Notes under the pieces: generated by a model
Seen by the model: the letters and a program-made list of their open reading frames with translations, nothing else
The model's database searches: none
Told to the model about the DNA's origin: nothing
Shown here: one piece after another, positions 56,984-63,161 of the stretch
Layout: each line of letters opens with the position of its first letter
How positions within the stretch are numbered: position 1 is the stretch's first letter
Translations under genes and position numbers: made by a program
Source of the DNA: an uncultured Flavobacteriales bacterium
Lineage (GTDB): Bacteria > Bacteroidota > Bacteroidia > Flavobacteriales_D > Crocinitomicaceae
Assembly (NCBI GenBank): GCA_913054135.1
Contig: CAJXJK010000018.1
Coordinates: 1-63,161 of the forward strand
DNA length: 63,161 nt
Direction of reading: 5' to 3'

Positions 56984-56999
56984 ATACATTCAAATGTAT
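56984..56999. promoter_or_regulatory. Inverted repeat upstream of the SBBP adhesin
   Basis: ATACATT-CA-AATGTAT has perfect 7-bp arms, 76 bp before the ATG on the minus strand. The minus strand here also reads TACATTTG, a -7 match lying inside the repeat, so a bound regulator could block the promoter. Confidence 0.4.
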
Positions 57000-57093
57000 T
57001 AAAAATCAACAACTTAATGTCGTTTTTAATGTGTACGGTATAAATGCTTTATTGTTTGGTTTTATAAAGACGAAAGAAAGATAGAGAAGTTGT

Positions 57094-57513
57094 CTATTCG
57101 AATACCTCTTCATTCAGCAGTTCACCTGCTTCATCATAGAATTTCCAAGTGCCTATTTTGACATCATTTTCATACTCGCCAACATAACGGATTCCACCAT
57201 TTGGAAAAAAGGTCAGTGAATGGCCATTTTTGATCCCGTTATCGTAATAAGATTCGCTCCATTTTATTCCATTGTCGTAATATGAAATCCAGAGACCTTC
57301 TCTATTACCTTCGGCATTATTTTTTCCTCTGATTTTCAGGGCTCCGTTTGGGTAATATTCTTCAAAGTCTCCAGGCGCGTTCGGGTCTGGTGTCGTGTCT
57401 TCAACAATTTCTTCTTCTATTGATTTCGTTTGATCTTCTGCAATATCATTTGTTGATTCACTGCATGAAAAGAATAAAAATGCTGGCAATAATAAAAAGG
57501 TAAGTTTGATCAT
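57094..57513 (-). CDS. YwqK/MORN-variant repeat lipoprotein
   Basis: 139-residue lipoprotein (signal ending FFSC, lipid Cys17). The mature part has four to five copies of the MORN-variant repeat Y-NG--K--G-Y---- (YYPNGALKIRGK, YYDNGIKWSESYYDNGIKNG, FFPNGGIRYVGEYENDVKIG). Such proteins are often labelled YwqK-family antitoxins, but no toxin gene is adjacent, so I do not call it one. Its start overlaps the end of the prenyl synthase gene by 4 bp (ATGA), so it is translationally coupled. It closes the ftsX-to-YwqK cluster. Confidence 0.85.
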   Translation of the reverse strand: MIKLTFLLLPAFLFFSCSESTNDIAEDQTKSIEEEIVEDTTPDPNAPGDFEEYYPNGALKIRGKNNAEGNREGLWISYYDNGIKWSESYYDNGIKNGHSLTFFPNGGIRYVGEYENDVKIGTWKFYDEAGELLNEEVFE

Positions 57514-58487
57514 TTCTCTCTATTTACTGTGTATTCAACAAGACCAATGAGGGCTTTTTTAGCGTCATTGTCTTCAATATCTTTTATTTGAAGAAGCGCT
57601 TCATCTTTCAGTTCCATCATTTTTTTATGAGCATACTGAACTCCACCTGAATCAACCACAAGTTTAATTGCTTGACGAACTTTCTTAGGTTCTTCATTGT
57701 GGTTTTTTACAATGTTGATCAAAGTTTTTCGGGTGGCTTTATCTGAGTTTTTGAGGGTGTAAATGAGGGGAAGTGTCATTTTACGTTCCCTGATGTCATT
57801 CCCTGTAGGCTTTCCAATTTTTTCTGAACTACCGTAGTCGAAAATGTCATCTTTAATTTGAAATGCCAGGCCAACCAACTCACCAAATGTTTTCATTTTG
57901 GCAATGACTTCAGGGTCTTCGCTCACTGAAGCTGCTCCTGCAGCACAACATGAAGCGATTAAAGAAGCTGTTTTTTGACGAATTATTTCGAAATAAACCT
58001 CCTCAGTGATGTCAAGTTTTCGTGCTTTTTCAAGTTGTAAAAGTTCTCCCTCTGCCATTTCTTGAACGGCATTAGAAACTATTTCTAAGAGCTTATGCTG
58101 ATTTGTTTCTACTGAAATCATTAACCCTCTCGCTAAAAGAAAATCACCTACTAAAACGGCAATCTTGTTTTTCCAAAGTGCGTTGACTGAAAAGAAGCCT
58201 CTTCGTTCATTCGCATCATCTACAACATCATCATGAACTAAACTAGCTGTGTGCGAAAGTTCAATGAGAGATGCTGCTGTGTAAGTAGCCTCCTTGGCAC
58301 TTCCGTTCAATGCTTTAGCGGTAAGAAATACAAAGAGAGGTCTCATTTGTTTTCCTTTTCTTTTAATGATGTAGTGCGTGATTTTGTCTAAAAGTGCGAC
58401 ATCTGACTTCATTGACTCTTTGAACTTCTCTTCAAATAAAGTCATTTCATCAGCCACATTGGCTTTTATTTCTTTGACTGTAATCAT
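57510..58487 (-). CDS. Polyprenyl diphosphate synthase, probably long chain
   Basis: 325-residue trans-prenyl diphosphate synthase of the octaprenyl/heptaprenyl (IspB-like) group, making the menaquinone side chain. The RKGKQMRP segment is at 43-50, first Asp-rich motif DDVVD at 86-90, second in FQIKDDIFDYG. The residue five positions before the first motif is Ala81, which leaves the elongation tunnel open, in contrast to Phe84 in the other synthase of this window. Menaquinone is the expected electron donor for the act-cox chain. It follows truB by 47 bp with its own -7 box. Confidence 0.92.
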   Translation of the reverse strand: MITVKEIKANVADEMTLFEEKFKESMKSDVALLDKITHYIIKRKGKQMRPLFVFLTAKALNGSAKEATYTAASLIELSHTASLVHDDVVDDANERRGFFSVNALWKNKIAVLVGDFLLARGLMISVETNQHKLLEIVSNAVQEMAEGELLQLEKARKLDITEEVYFEIIRQKTASLIASCCAAGAASVSEDPEVIAKMKTFGELVGLAFQIKDDIFDYGSSEKIGKPTGNDIRERKMTLPLIYTLKNSDKATRKTLINIVKNHNEEPKKVRQAIKLVVDSGGVQYAHKKMMELKDEALLQIKDIEDNDAKKALIGLVEYTVNREK

Positions 58488-58493
58488 TATTTA

Positions 58494-58501
58494 CAAAGAT
58501 A
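58494..58501 (-). promoter_or_regulatory. -7 box of the prenyl synthase gene
   Basis: The minus strand reads TATCTTTG, an exact match to TAnnTTTG, 6 bp before the ATG, suggesting an internal promoter with almost no leader. Confidence 0.5.
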
Positions 58502-58509
58502 AGCCTTCA

Positions 58510-58524
58510 CTCTAATAATTAGAG
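58510..58524. promoter_or_regulatory. Inverted repeat between truB and the prenyl synthase
   Basis: CTCTAAT-A-ATTAGAG has perfect 7-bp arms with a 1-nt centre, directly upstream of the -7 box. The loop is too short and the stem too AT-rich for a good terminator, so an operator is more likely. Confidence 0.4.
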
Positions 58525-58534
58525 ATTATTGGGT

Positions 58535-59260
58535 TTAATTTGATTCAATTATAGGCACATCAGAATTATCGATTTTTTCGATCCATTCTTCAACTGTAAA
58601 GCTGTTTTTAAGAGAAAAGTCTCCTATTTGTTCTCTTCTTAGAACAGATAAATGGCCACCACTGTTCAAATTTTTCCCTAAATCATGCGCGATTGACCTA
58701 ATGTATGTTCCTTTTGAACAAGCAATGACAAAACTTAGTTTATTGTCTTCAAAACCAGTTATTTCAAATTTAGATATGTTGATTTTTTTTGGCTTGAGTT
58801 CAACTTCAATCCCTTTTCTTGCTAAATCGTAGGCTTTTTTACCGTTTACTTTTTTAGCTGAAAAAATGGGTGGATACTGATCGTAATCTCCAATCATTTT
58901 TTCAACTTCACTTTTGATTAATTCTAAAGTGAAATGATCGGTAGGGTAGGTTTGGTCAATTTCTGTTTCTAGATCGTATGATGGAGTGGTTGAACCCAAT
59001 GTAATTTCACCAGAATAAACTTTTTCTAAGCCCATTAACGATTCAATCGTTTTTGTTTTTTTTCCAGTACAAAGTATCAGAAGTCCATCTGCAAGAGGGT
59101 CGAGAGTACCTGCATGGCCTACTTTTATTTTCTTAACGTCTAATTTTCGCTTAATGCTGTAGCGCAGTTTATTAACGACATCAAAAGACGTCCAATGAAG
59201 AGGTTTGTTGACCAAAAGAACTTCACCCGACTTAAAATCAAATGATTCTTTAGCTGACAT
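58535..59260 (-). CDS. truB: tRNA pseudouridine-55 synthase TruB
   Basis: Makes pseudouridine at position 55 in the T-loop of tRNAs (241 residues). KVGHAGTLDPLADGLLI holds the catalytic Asp54. KKTKTIESLMGLEKVYSGEI and CSKGTYIRSIAHDLG are further TruB blocks. No C-terminal PUA domain is evident, as in many short homologues. Its first 11 bp overlap the end of uppP. It is part of the ftsX-DUF3098-uppP-truB run, whose order I recall as common in Bacteroidota. Confidence 0.97.
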   Translation of the reverse strand: MSAKESFDFKSGEVLLVNKPLHWTSFDVVNKLRYSIKRKLDVKKIKVGHAGTLDPLADGLLILCTGKKTKTIESLMGLEKVYSGEITLGSTTPSYDLETEIDQTYPTDHFTLELIKSEVEKMIGDYDQYPPIFSAKKVNGKKAYDLARKGIEVELKPKKINISKFEITGFEDNKLSFVIACSKGTYIRSIAHDLGKNLNSGGHLSVLRREQIGDFSLKNSFTVEEWIEKIDNSDVPIIESN

Positions 59261-60050
59261 TAATAAAAGAATATGTGATCGCAGCTAATCCAACCGCGAA
59301 ACAGTAAAATGAAAAGTATTTCAATTTCGCTTTCTTCACTAAAGAAATCATCCAAGTGCAAGCAACTAATCCTGTGATAAGTGCCGTAAAGAAGCCGATA
59401 ATCAAAGGTGTTGAATCAATGCCTGTCATTGTGAAATCATCACTCATTAAGTCTTTAGCCATTTTACCAAAGATTAATGGTACGACCATTAAAAATGAAA
59501 ATCGAGCTGATTTTTCTCTGTCAATACCTAGAAGTACGGCTGTTGAGATAGTTGCACCAGATCTAGATATTCCTGGTAAAATTGCAATTGCCTGTGATAT
59601 GCCAATTAAGATAGAGCTCTTAAAGCTGACATCTTTTTCTGTTTTCTTCGCTCGGTCAGCTAAGAATAGAAGGCCTCCAGTTAGAAGTAGCATAAATCCG
59701 ACAAGCATTACCTGCCCTCCGAAAAAAGATTCAATTTCGTCATTTAGCAATACTCCAACCGCCGCGGCTGGTATCATTGATAAGATTATTTTTAATGAGA
59801 ATTTAGTTTCATCATTCCATTTGAATTGGAACAAGCCTTTGAATACTCTGATTAATTCTTTTCTAAAAACAATAACGGTACTCAAGGCAGTTGCAAAATG
59901 CAATGTTACGGTCATCATCATACTTTTTTCGGGATCAAGATCTGTACCCAAAACTGTATTTGTAAGTTCAAGATGTCCGCTACTACTAACGGGTAAGAAT
60001 TCTGTAAGCCCTTGGATTAAACCAAAGACAATTGCCTCAAATGGACTCAT
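59250..60050 (-). CDS. uppP: Undecaprenyl-diphosphatase UppP (BacA)
   Basis: Inner-membrane phosphatase that recycles undecaprenyl diphosphate to the monophosphate carrier for peptidoglycan and other glycans; overproduction gives bacitracin resistance in relatives (266 residues). LTEFLPVSSSGHLEL (from residue 15) is the first catalytic block and ILPGISRSGATI the second (conserved Glu, Ser, His, Arg). Seven to eight hydrophobic helices follow the known pattern. Overlaps at both ends (14 bp with the DUF3098 gene, 11 bp with truB) show strong translational coupling. Confidence 0.97.
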   Translation of the reverse strand: MSPFEAIVFGLIQGLTEFLPVSSSGHLELTNTVLGTDLDPEKSMMMTVTLHFATALSTVIVFRKELIRVFKGLFQFKWNDETKFSLKIILSMIPAAAVGVLLNDEIESFFGGQVMLVGFMLLLTGGLLFLADRAKKTEKDVSFKSSILIGISQAIAILPGISRSGATISTAVLLGIDREKSARFSFLMVVPLIFGKMAKDLMSDDFTMTGIDSTPLIIGFFTALITGLVACTWMISLVKKAKLKYFSFYCFAVGLAAITYSFINVS

Positions 60051-60294
60051 TCTGGCTTGGGTTGACTTTGTTCTTCTTCATGATTCCAAAAATCACTAGT
60101 CCGTATCCGCCAATAACAAGGATAGGAGCAACAGTAATTCTTGTAGAACTGAACATTTCAGCTTCATCAAAAACATTCGGATCATCTGAACCTCCGCCCA
60201 TCATTAGAAAAAATCCGAGTAATGTCAGTATGATACCAATAACGATAAACATTACATTTTTCTTGCCGATAACTAAGTTATTCTCTTCACTCAT
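60037..60294 (-). CDS. DUF3098 small membrane protein
   Basis: 85 residues, two membrane helices (about 13-33 and 53-75) joined by a short periplasmic loop with MMGGGSDDPNVFDEAEMFSS. This layout and the site between ftsX and uppP fit the DUF3098 family of Bacteroidota. No function is known. It lies 13 nt after ftsX and overlaps uppP by 14 bp, so it is made along with both. That context makes a helper role in division or lipid-carrier recycling reasonable, but this is inference. Confidence 0.9.
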   Translation of the reverse strand: MSEENNLVIGKKNVMFIVIGIILTLLGFFLMMGGGSDDPNVFDEAEMFSSTRITVAPILVIGGYGLVIFGIMKKNKVNPSQNESI

Positions 60295-60307
60295 AATTCA
60301 AAGTTAA

Positions 60308-61189
60308 TTAATATAAATTATCTAGGTTTAATCTTAGGTACTTTCTAAGTGCCAAGAAAGTTGAAAAAACCGTGATTAAGACACCAAAACAAATGATGGC
60401 TGCCATTACGATAATAAAAGTTCTTATGTCGGTCATTTGACCAAACAGTGGGTTTGCTTTTTCTAAAAGGATGACGAGACCCATGACTAAACATCCGGCA
60501 ATTAATCCCGAAATTATGCCCTGACCAACCGCATTCCAAATAAAAGGTCTTCGTATAAATTTAGGAGTCGCTCCTACTAATTGCATGGTCTTAATTAAGA
60601 ATCTTTTTGAAAAAAGTGCTAATCTAATTGTGTTGTTAATCATTGCAATGGCAATGAAAAGAAGCAATACGGCTAATAGTAGTACGAAGTAAATTATCTT
60701 TTGAAGATTGGTAGAGTAATCTTTGAAAACTTCTGATCTGTAGCTTACTTCTGAAAGTTGTCCTGCATATTCGGCATTCAATTCTGTCTCAATATTTTGA
60801 ACGCTATCTAAATAAAAGTAATCCTTTTTCAAGGTCATTATAATGTGTTGCTTGATAGGATTTTCATTATCAAGTATTCCAAGATCTGCTTCTGGGTCAA
60901 CTTCTTCAAGGTAAGTTTGCCAGGCTTCATCTGAGGTTTTATAGGTTGCAGAAGAGACATATTCTTTCTTTGCAATTTCGGTTTCAATAATTCCGAGCTC
61001 TAAATCATTGACATTATCTTCAAAATAAAGCTCAATCTCATAGCTTTCAATTTTTGAAACCTTCAATTTGTTTAATCCCAATCCAAACCAAGCGACTAAT
61101 CCAACAAAGAAAAGAACTAGAACTACACCAATGACAGTAGAGACGTAAGCTGTTTTTAAGCCTTTTCTATTTGAACGTGATTTTGCCAT
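60308..61189 (-). CDS. ftsX: Cell division protein FtsX
   Basis: ABC-transporter-like membrane protein that pairs with the FtsE ATPase to control cell wall hydrolases at the septum (293 residues). A basic cytoplasmic N-terminus precedes TM1 (about 15-38). A periplasmic domain (about 40-165) follows, then the permease core with three helices (about 168-192, 215-240, 262-284), including IAMINNTIRLALFSKRFLIK and TMQLVGATPKFIRRPF, which is the FtsE-coupling segment. ftsE is not here, as is usual in Bacteroidota. First gene of the envelope cluster; a TACTTTTA stretch just before the ATG may be its -7. Confidence 0.95.
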   Translation of the reverse strand: MAKSRSNRKGLKTAYVSTVIGVVLVLFFVGLVAWFGLGLNKLKVSKIESYEIELYFEDNVNDLELGIIETEIAKKEYVSSATYKTSDEAWQTYLEEVDPEADLGILDNENPIKQHIIMTLKKDYFYLDSVQNIETELNAEYAGQLSEVSYRSEVFKDYSTNLQKIIYFVLLLAVLLLFIAIAMINNTIRLALFSKRFLIKTMQLVGATPKFIRRPFIWNAVGQGIISGLIAGCLVMGLVILLEKANPLFGQMTDIRTFIIVMAAIICFGVLITVFSTFLALRKYLRLNLDNLY

Positions 61190-61232
61190 GGTCTAAAAGT
61201 AAAAATTTAATCGGATTGAAAAAATATTTGTT

Positions 61233-61248
61233 TAAACATGTATGTTTA
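61233..61248. promoter_or_regulatory. Candidate operator upstream of the YceI gene
   Basis: TAAACAT-GT-ATGTTTA has perfect 7-bp arms and overlaps where the -33 of the yceI promoter should be, 15 bp upstream of the -7. A second palindrome, TGTTTAAACA (61229-61238), overlaps its left arm. This looks like a repressor site in the shared ftsX-yceI divergent region. Confidence 0.5.
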
Positions 61249-61262
61249 TTTTAAGCTTTTTT

Positions 61263-61270
61263 TAGATTTG
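61263..61270 (+). promoter_or_regulatory. -7 box of the YceI gene
   Basis: TAGATTTG matches TAnnTTTG and ends 23 bp before the ATG at 61294. A -33 TTTG at the usual spacing is not seen. Confidence 0.5.
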
Positions 61271-61293
61271 CACAAACATTAATAAAACAAGCA

Positions 61294-61911
61294 ATGAAAA
61301 AGAAATTATTTTTTGGAGTAGGTATCGCAGCAATGATGCTAGCTTCATGTGGCGAAGCTGCAGAAGAAACGACTGAAGGAACTGATGAAACAACTGACGA
61401 AGTTGTTGAAGAAGTTGTTGAACCAGTAACATACGAGATTGATACTACAGCATCTGTTATCAATTGGTTTAACACTGAAGGTGAAGAAAAAGGACACTGG
61501 GGAACTGTAAAAGTTCTTTCTGGATCTTATACAACTGAAGGAGATATGATCACCTCAGCATCTTTATCTGCAAATATGAATACTATCACTTCTGATGATG
61601 ACATGGGTGGAGAGAAATTAGCAGGTCACTTGATGGCTCCTGATTTCTTTGATGTAAATCAATTCGCTTCTGCTGACTTTACTTTCAGCAAACATGAAGA
61701 AGGAACTGTTTATGGTACTTTATCATCTGCAGGATTAGAGTTTGATATTGAAGCTGCAGCTACAGTAACTGAAGGTGCTGTTGAGATAGCTGAATTCAAA
61801 GTAGATATGTCTTCTTTACCTTTCTTCGTAATGGAAAAAGAAAAAGAAGCTGATGAGTCAAAACATCATGATGCAATGATTGGAATCTCTGCATCTATTG
61901 TAGGGAAATAA
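61294..61911 (+). CDS. YceI-family lipoprotein
   Basis: 205 residues. Lipoprotein signal with Cys19 (MMLASC), a low-complexity linker of Thr, Glu, Asp and Val (20-45), then a YceI lipocalin-like domain (about 47-205): SVINWFNTEGEEKGHWGTV, LKGHLMAPDFFDV-type block (here EKLAGHLMAPDFFDV), SADFTFS and the closing MIGISASIVGK. YceI proteins bind polyisoprenoid-like lipids such as prenylated quinols in the periplasm. It is divergent from ftsX across 104 bp with a perfect inverted repeat, so it is probably regulated. Convergent with the hppD gene, sharing a strong terminator. Confidence 0.93.
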   Translation: MKKKLFFGVGIAAMMLASCGEAAEETTEGTDETTDEVVEEVVEPVTYEIDTTASVINWFNTEGEEKGHWGTVKVLSGSYTTEGDMITSASLSANMNTITSDDDMGGEKLAGHLMAPDFFDVNQFASADFTFSKHEEGTVYGTLSSAGLEFDIEAAATVTEGAVEIAEFKVDMSSLPFFVMEKEKEADESKHHDAMIGISASIVGK

Positions 61912-61926
61912 CAATTGAATAAACGC

Positions 61927-61963
61927 AAAAAGGGGGCTTTGATTTCAAAGCCCCCTTTTTTTT
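61927..61963. terminator. Bidirectional terminator between yceI and hppD
   Basis: GGGGGCTTTGA (61932-61942) and TCAAAGCCCCC (61945-61955) form a perfect 11-bp stem, flanked by A5 and T8, so it can end both convergent transcripts. Confidence 0.97.
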
Positions 61964-61980
61964 ATTCTATAATTTGGCAA

Positions 61981-63144
61981 TTAAAGAGTCCCTCTCTTTT
62001 CTTGTTCTCTTTCTATTGATTCGAACAAAGCTTTAAAGTTACCAGCTCCAAAACCTCTTGCACCCATTCTTTGAATTATTTCAAAGAATAGTGTTGGTCT
62101 GTCTTCAACAGGTTTAGTGAATATTTGTAATAAATACCCTTCTTCATCAGCGTCAATCATGATTCCCAGTCCTTTAAGAGTTTCAATATCTTCTCTTAAT
62201 TCGTGGCTATGCTCGTCTAGCCTTCCTGGCACAGCCTTGTAATATTCATCTGGCGGAGTAGAAAGAAATTCAATTCCTCTTGCTCTCATTTTACTAACAG
62301 TCGTTATAATGTCATCAGTTGCCATAGCAATATGTTGAACTCCTGGTCCTTCATAAAAATCTAGATACTCTTCAATTTGAGATTTCTTTTTTCCTTCAGC
62401 TGGTTCATTTATCGGAAACTTAATACGACCGTTTCCGTTACTCATTACTTTACTCATAAGTGCAGAGTATTCAGTAGTAATTTGCTTGTCATCAAAAGAA
62501 AGGAAGTTTACGAATCCCATCACATCTTCATACCACTTCACCCATGTGTTCATTTCATTCCATCCAACATTGCCCACCATGTGGTCAATAAACTTTAGTC
62601 CAGTTGGCTCAGGGTTGTAATCAGATTTCCATTCTTTATATCCAGGTAAAAATGCTCCATTATAGTTCTTACGTTCTACAAACATGTGAACAGTTTCACC
62701 ATACGTATAGATTCCCGCTCTAACAACTTCTCCATGTTCATCAGTTTCTACAGTTGGTTCCATGAATGATTTCGCACCACGTTTTGTAGTTTCTTCCCAA
62801 GACTTTTTCGCGTCATCTACCCAAAGAGCAGTGATTTTAACACCATCACCATGCTTTACAATATGGTCGTTAATTGGAGATTTAGAATTTAAAGGTGTAG
62901 TTAACACAATTCTAATTTTACCTTGTTTTAATACGTATGAAGCATATTCTGTGCTTCCAGTTTCTAATCCTTTATATGCGTATGATTGAAAACCGAATGC
63001 AGTTTTATAAAAGTGAGCTGCTTGCTTAGCATTCCCAACGTAAAATTCAACATAATCAGTTCCCAAAAGAGGCAAAAAGTCTTGCGCTCCTTCAAATATT
63101 TTCTCTAATCCGTAATCAACAGATTTTAATTCTTTATTACTCAT
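61981..63144 (-). CDS. hppD: 4-Hydroxyphenylpyruvate dioxygenase
   Basis: Fe(II) enzyme converting 4-hydroxyphenylpyruvate to homogentisate in tyrosine catabolism (387 residues). Two VOC domains: about 25-160 and 180-370. The iron ligands are His188 (FIDHMVGNV), His271 (GVQHIAMAT) and Glu355 (LFFEIIQR). The C-terminal gate helix RMGARGFGAGNFKALFESIE is present. The start at 63144 leaves the whole gene inside the window. The next enzyme (homogentisate dioxygenase) is not seen, but only 17 bp remain upstream. Confidence 0.97.
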   Translation of the reverse strand: MSNKELKSVDYGLEKIFEGAQDFLPLLGTDYVEFYVGNAKQAAHFYKTAFGFQSYAYKGLETGSTEYASYVLKQGKIRIVLTTPLNSKSPINDHIVKHGDGVKITALWVDDAKKSWEETTKRGAKSFMEPTVETDEHGEVVRAGIYTYGETVHMFVERKNYNGAFLPGYKEWKSDYNPEPTGLKFIDHMVGNVGWNEMNTWVKWYEDVMGFVNFLSFDDKQITTEYSALMSKVMSNGNGRIKFPINEPAEGKKKSQIEEYLDFYEGPGVQHIAMATDDIITTVSKMRARGIEFLSTPPDEYYKAVPGRLDEHSHELREDIETLKGLGIMIDADEEGYLLQIFTKPVEDRPTLFFEIIQRMGARGFGAGNFKALFESIEREQEKRGTL

Positions 63145-63161
63145 GATATATAATTCTTTAT

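Noticed and set aside
57094-57513. Toxin-antitoxin module
   Set aside because: The YwqK label suggests an antitoxin, but the protein is a lipoprotein with MORN-variant repeats and no toxin gene is adjacent.
59356-60099. 247-codon plus-strand frame
   Set aside because: Long, but fully antisense to uppP, which has all its catalytic blocks; no promoter or family resemblance.

Overview
The window is about 63 kb of low-G+C chromosomal DNA from a member of the Bacteroidota, most likely a marine flavobacterium or cryomorph-like bacterium. Four things point there: SprA, the giant outer-membrane pore of the type IX secretion system (T9SS); six large surface or secreted proteins carrying T9SS C-terminal sorting domains (four type A, two type B, 'gliding-motility-associated'); an alternative complex III respiratory operon; and -7 boxes of the form TAnnTTTG in place of strong Shine-Dalgarno sites. 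I see no tRNA, rRNA, CRISPR array, insertion sequence, prophage or integrase.

Layout. 1-700: a tandem heptanucleotide repeat at the window edge and a SPOR-domain protein. 957-13390: an eight-gene respiratory operon, actABCDEF then cox subunits II and I, closed by a strong terminator; it carries electrons from menaquinol through haem c to a copper-haem oxidase. 13493-15681: ruvB-queG and a small convergent protein. 15895-16191: possible remains of an outer-membrane barrel gene. 16303-22217: an envelope thiol region with a T9SS-exported thioredoxin-like protein (CGPC), and on the other strand an operon of a TlpA-like thioredoxin (CKPC), a DUF6029-type barrel and an Omp28-like lipoprotein (CPNC). 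22721-24191: a small T9SS cargo protein and a sirtuin. 24279-35098: maeB-ruvA-sprA and a GNAT acetyltransferase.

35087-40313 (minus strand): M23 peptidase, RND/MMPL-type exporter, prenyl diphosphate synthase and a lipoprotein. 40511-46387: a choice-of-anchor-L adhesin, a lipoprotein joining a degenerate GH3 region to a beta-lactamase-type hydrolase, and an SDR oxidoreductase. 46559-52393: two paralogous mosaic T9SS cargo proteins. 52506-56908: 3-hydroxyanthranilate dioxygenase and a 1287-residue SBBP/PKD adhesin. 57094-61189 (minus strand): a tightly packed envelope cluster ftsX-DUF3098-uppP-truB-prenyl synthase-YwqK-like. 61294-63144: a YceI lipoprotein and 4-hydroxyphenylpyruvate dioxygenase.

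Two themes link the genes: the cell envelope (SprA exports the CTD proteins seen nearby; UppP and a prenyl synthase supply and recycle lipid carrier; FtsX and M23 act on the wall) and aerobic metabolism (ACIII-oxidase, malic enzyme, aromatic amino-acid dioxygenases). Nothing here is certainly a new system. The leads most worth testing are the envelope thiol locus, a TTAACTTT(A/G) box before several T9SS cargo genes, the DNA-binding-like domain fused to ActC, the degenerate GH3-hydrolase fusion, and the barrel remnant.
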